Positions 54,500-55,737 of a DNA stretch of 55,737 bases are shown here, piece after piece (positions within the stretch are counted from its first letter, which is position 1; each line of letters starts with the position of its first letter). The DNA is from Pseudomonadota bacterium (GTDB lineage: Bacteria; Pseudomonadota; Gammaproteobacteria; Xanthomonadales; Xanthomonadaceae), in NCBI GenBank assembly GCA_018240435.1, contig JAFEFT010000031.1:1-55737 (forward strand), in the 5' to 3' direction. The position numbers and the translations under genes are program-made. The notes under the pieces are model-generated. The model saw nothing but the letters and a program-made list of their open reading frames with translations. It had not been told where the DNA came from and did no database searches.

Positions 54500-54680
54500 G
54501 TTCCTTGCGTGATCGGCTACCAGCACCTTCTCAACAGCGGCGTACCGATGCGGCTGTCGTCCATTGCGGCGTCCGAGTTTGCGATCAAGCAGCCGTTCAC
54601 TGAACTTGCGCTCAACAACTTCCGTCCCCTCGATTTCAACCTCATCCATGCGCATGAAGCCGCACGACTGTGGAATGCCG
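54500..54680 (+). pseudogene. Remnant of a VapC-like PIN-domain toxin
   Basis: About 60 residues in one plus frame resemble the middle of VapC-type PIN proteins: VIGYQHLLNSGVPMRLSSIAASEFAIKQPF, then LNNFRPLDFNLIHAHEAARLWNAG. The N-terminal first acidic residue and the C-terminal acidic residues are missing, and no start codon fits. It lies in the 374-bp gap (54412-54785) between the antitoxin and the LRR gene. The assignment is by pattern only. Confidence 0.5.
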
Positions 54681-54785
54681 GGATTCCCTGGGTGCTTCAC
54701 CGTGGCAAACTGACCACCGCGGGCCAAACCCGCCCACGCGCCATCGAGCCGGAATTTGCACCACGAGCCAGGACACGAGCCGGAC

Positions 54786-55737
54786 ATGACTGACAAGGAA
54801 GACGATCAACCCAAATCCTTGGTGATCCGGCCTGGAGCACTGACCGTGCCCGGCCGTAAAAGCGCGGAGATCGTCTCGCGCATGGTTGATGGGGCACTGG
54901 TGATTGCCCGCCGCAAGGATCTCGATGCGCCGCGGATGCATCGGGTCGGGGACTTCGAGCTGTGCGCGCCGGATTACCGGCAGATCTCCCGTTGGGCCGA
55001 AGAACTTGGCCAGTCTCCCGAGCGTGTGCTTGAAGTGCTTGCCAGCGGGGAGTGGGAGCCACCATTTCCAAGCAATGAAGAAGTGGCGCACTTCCGTGTC
55101 GAGAATGGCCGGATCAAGCAGTTGGTTTTCGACGGCAATCTGCTGCCGATCAAGCAGTTCCAGTGGGAGCCTGGGCTTGCCATCGAGACGTTGGTGGTGA
55201 GTTGGTGCCTGCCGACATGGCCTGCGGATGCGGCATTGCCGACCCTCCGGGAGTTTGGCGTTCACCGCGTCACTGCAAAGAGTCTGGACCTGGCGCCGGT
55301 ACCTCAGATCAACGTGCTTTGGTGTGACGACAACCAGCTGACGGAACTGGACCTGTCGCCCGTGCCCGGGCTGACGAAGCTGGTGTGTGGCAGCAACCAG
55401 CTTACGGAACTGGACCTGTCGCCCGTGCCCGGGCTGACGGAGCTGCGGTGTAACGGCAACCACCTGACGGAACTGGACCTGTCGCCCGTGCCCGGGCTGA
55501 CGGAGCTGTGGTGTAACAGCAACGAGCTGACGGAACTGGACCTGTCGCCCGTGCCCGGGCTGACGGAGCTGTGGTGTGGCAGCAACGAGCTGACGGAACT
55601 GGACCTGTCGCCCGTGCCCGGGCTGACGGAGCTGTCGTGTATGCGCGACCAGCTGACGGAACTGGATCTGTCGCCCGTGCCCGGGCTGACGAAGCTGTCG
55701 TGTTTTTGCAACAAGCTGACGGAACTGGACCTGTCGC
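54786..55737 (+). CDS. Leucine-rich-repeat protein with cysteine-ladder repeats, cut by window end
   Basis: An open frame starts at ATG 54786 (MTDKEDDQPKSLVIRPG) and runs past the window without a stop (317 codons visible). Residues 1-180 are a non-repetitive domain with no signal peptide and no family I recognise (parts read WAEELGQSPERVLEVL and FRVENGRIKQLVFDGN). From residue 175 it becomes 21-residue LRRs: LTELDLSPVPG followed by LTxLxCxxNx. The regular Cys in the LxCxxN strand resembles the internalin-J-type cysteine ladder. The protein is probably cytoplasmic or exported by a non-Sec route. A role in binding another protein is inference. It lies in an accessory region next to a toxin-antitoxin pair. 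Confidence 0.8.
   Translation, partial: MTDKEDDQPKSLVIRPGALTVPGRKSAEIVSRMVDGALVIARRKDLDAPRMHRVGDFELCAPDYRQISRWAEELGQSPERVLEVLASGEWEPPFPSNEEVAHFRVENGRIKQLVFDGNLLPIKQFQWEPGLAIETLVVSWCLPTWPADAALPTLREFGVHRVTAKSLDLAPVPQINVLWCDDNQLTELDLSPVPGLTKLVCGSNQLTELDLSPVPGLTELRCNGNHLTELDLSPVPGLTELWCNSNELTELDLSPVPGLTELWCGSNELTELDLSPVPGLTELSCMRDQLTELDLSPVPGLTKLSCFCNKLTELDLS
55338..55737 (+). repeat. 63-bp tandem repeats encoding LRRs (six full units plus part of a seventh)
   Basis: Units start at 55338, 55401, 55464, 55527, 55590, 55653 and 55716, exactly 63 bp apart and in frame. The first 39 bases of each unit (through ACGGAACTGG...GGGCTGAC) are almost identical; I see one CTT for CTG and one GAT for GAC. 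The last 24 bases vary: the six residues after GLT(K/E)L read VCGSNQ, RCNGNH, WCNSNE, WCGSNE, SCMRDQ and SCFCNK. The array runs off the window. Confidence 0.95.

Noticed and set aside
55338-55737. Regular 63-bp repeats as a possible CRISPR array
   Set aside because: The repeats are contiguous, in frame, encode leucine-rich repeats and have no unique spacers.

Overview
The window is GC-rich chromosomal DNA (roughly two thirds G+C by eye). Its gene content and order fit a gammaproteobacterium of the Xanthomonadales/Lysobacterales, probably Rhodanobacteraceae-like. The clues are the map-glnD-dapD-arsC-like-dapE cluster, an ECF sigma factor overlapping a TPR serine/threonine kinase, S9 and M61 peptidases, an HD-GYP regulator beside a hybrid kinase, and a MarR/NodT/EmrA/EmrB efflux operon. 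The taxonomic call is inference from gene families; no rRNA or tRNA gene was recognised.

Layout. 0-5 kb: bioA-rsmE on the minus strand diverge from nudE-cysQ-mazG, followed by a small membrane protein. 5.3-10 kb: isoaspartyl peptidase, then a sigma factor/kinase pair ending at a strong hairpin. 10-12.8 kb: four small secreted proteins of unknown function on the minus strand, two of them tandem paralogs. 13-14.4 kb: a MarR regulator with two VOC proteins. 14.4-20.3 kb: map, glnD, dapD, arsC-like and dapE, with overlapping starts and stops, covering N-terminal Met removal, nitrogen sensing and lysine/peptidoglycan precursor synthesis. 20.3-25.2 kb: a BNR-repeat lipoprotein, an Rhs remnant, a MITE and a penicillin acylase family protein. 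25.4-29 kb: a ClC transporter, then asnB behind a leader that looks like a ribosome-mediated attenuator reading asparagine codons. 29.3-35.7 kb: an HD-GYP response regulator and a 1653-residue hybrid kinase. 35.9-40 kb: S9 peptidase and RhlE helicase, then palindromic repeats. 40.4-45.3 kb: DHH phosphoesterase, two methyltransferases and parC. 45.5-52.4 kb: the MarR-regulated tripartite efflux operon and an M61 peptidase. 52.4-55.7 kb: an accessory region with two HsdR N-terminal remnants, a DUF3800 protein, a RelE/ribbon-helix-helix toxin-antitoxin pair, a PIN-domain remnant and an open-ended leucine-rich-repeat gene.

The most interesting signals are three. The asnB leader has codons Asn-Arg-Asn-Asn-Asn, then a stop, a complementary GCAGG/CCTGC pair, a 10-bp terminator stem with a U-run, and the asnB ribosome binding site. 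The LRR array at the right edge consists of near-identical 63-bp units whose differences fall almost only in one surface-codon block. A 157-bp MITE (two full copies and one clipped by the left edge) has IS5-group-like ends and CTAG target duplications; two of its three copies sit exactly at the TAG stop codon of a gene.
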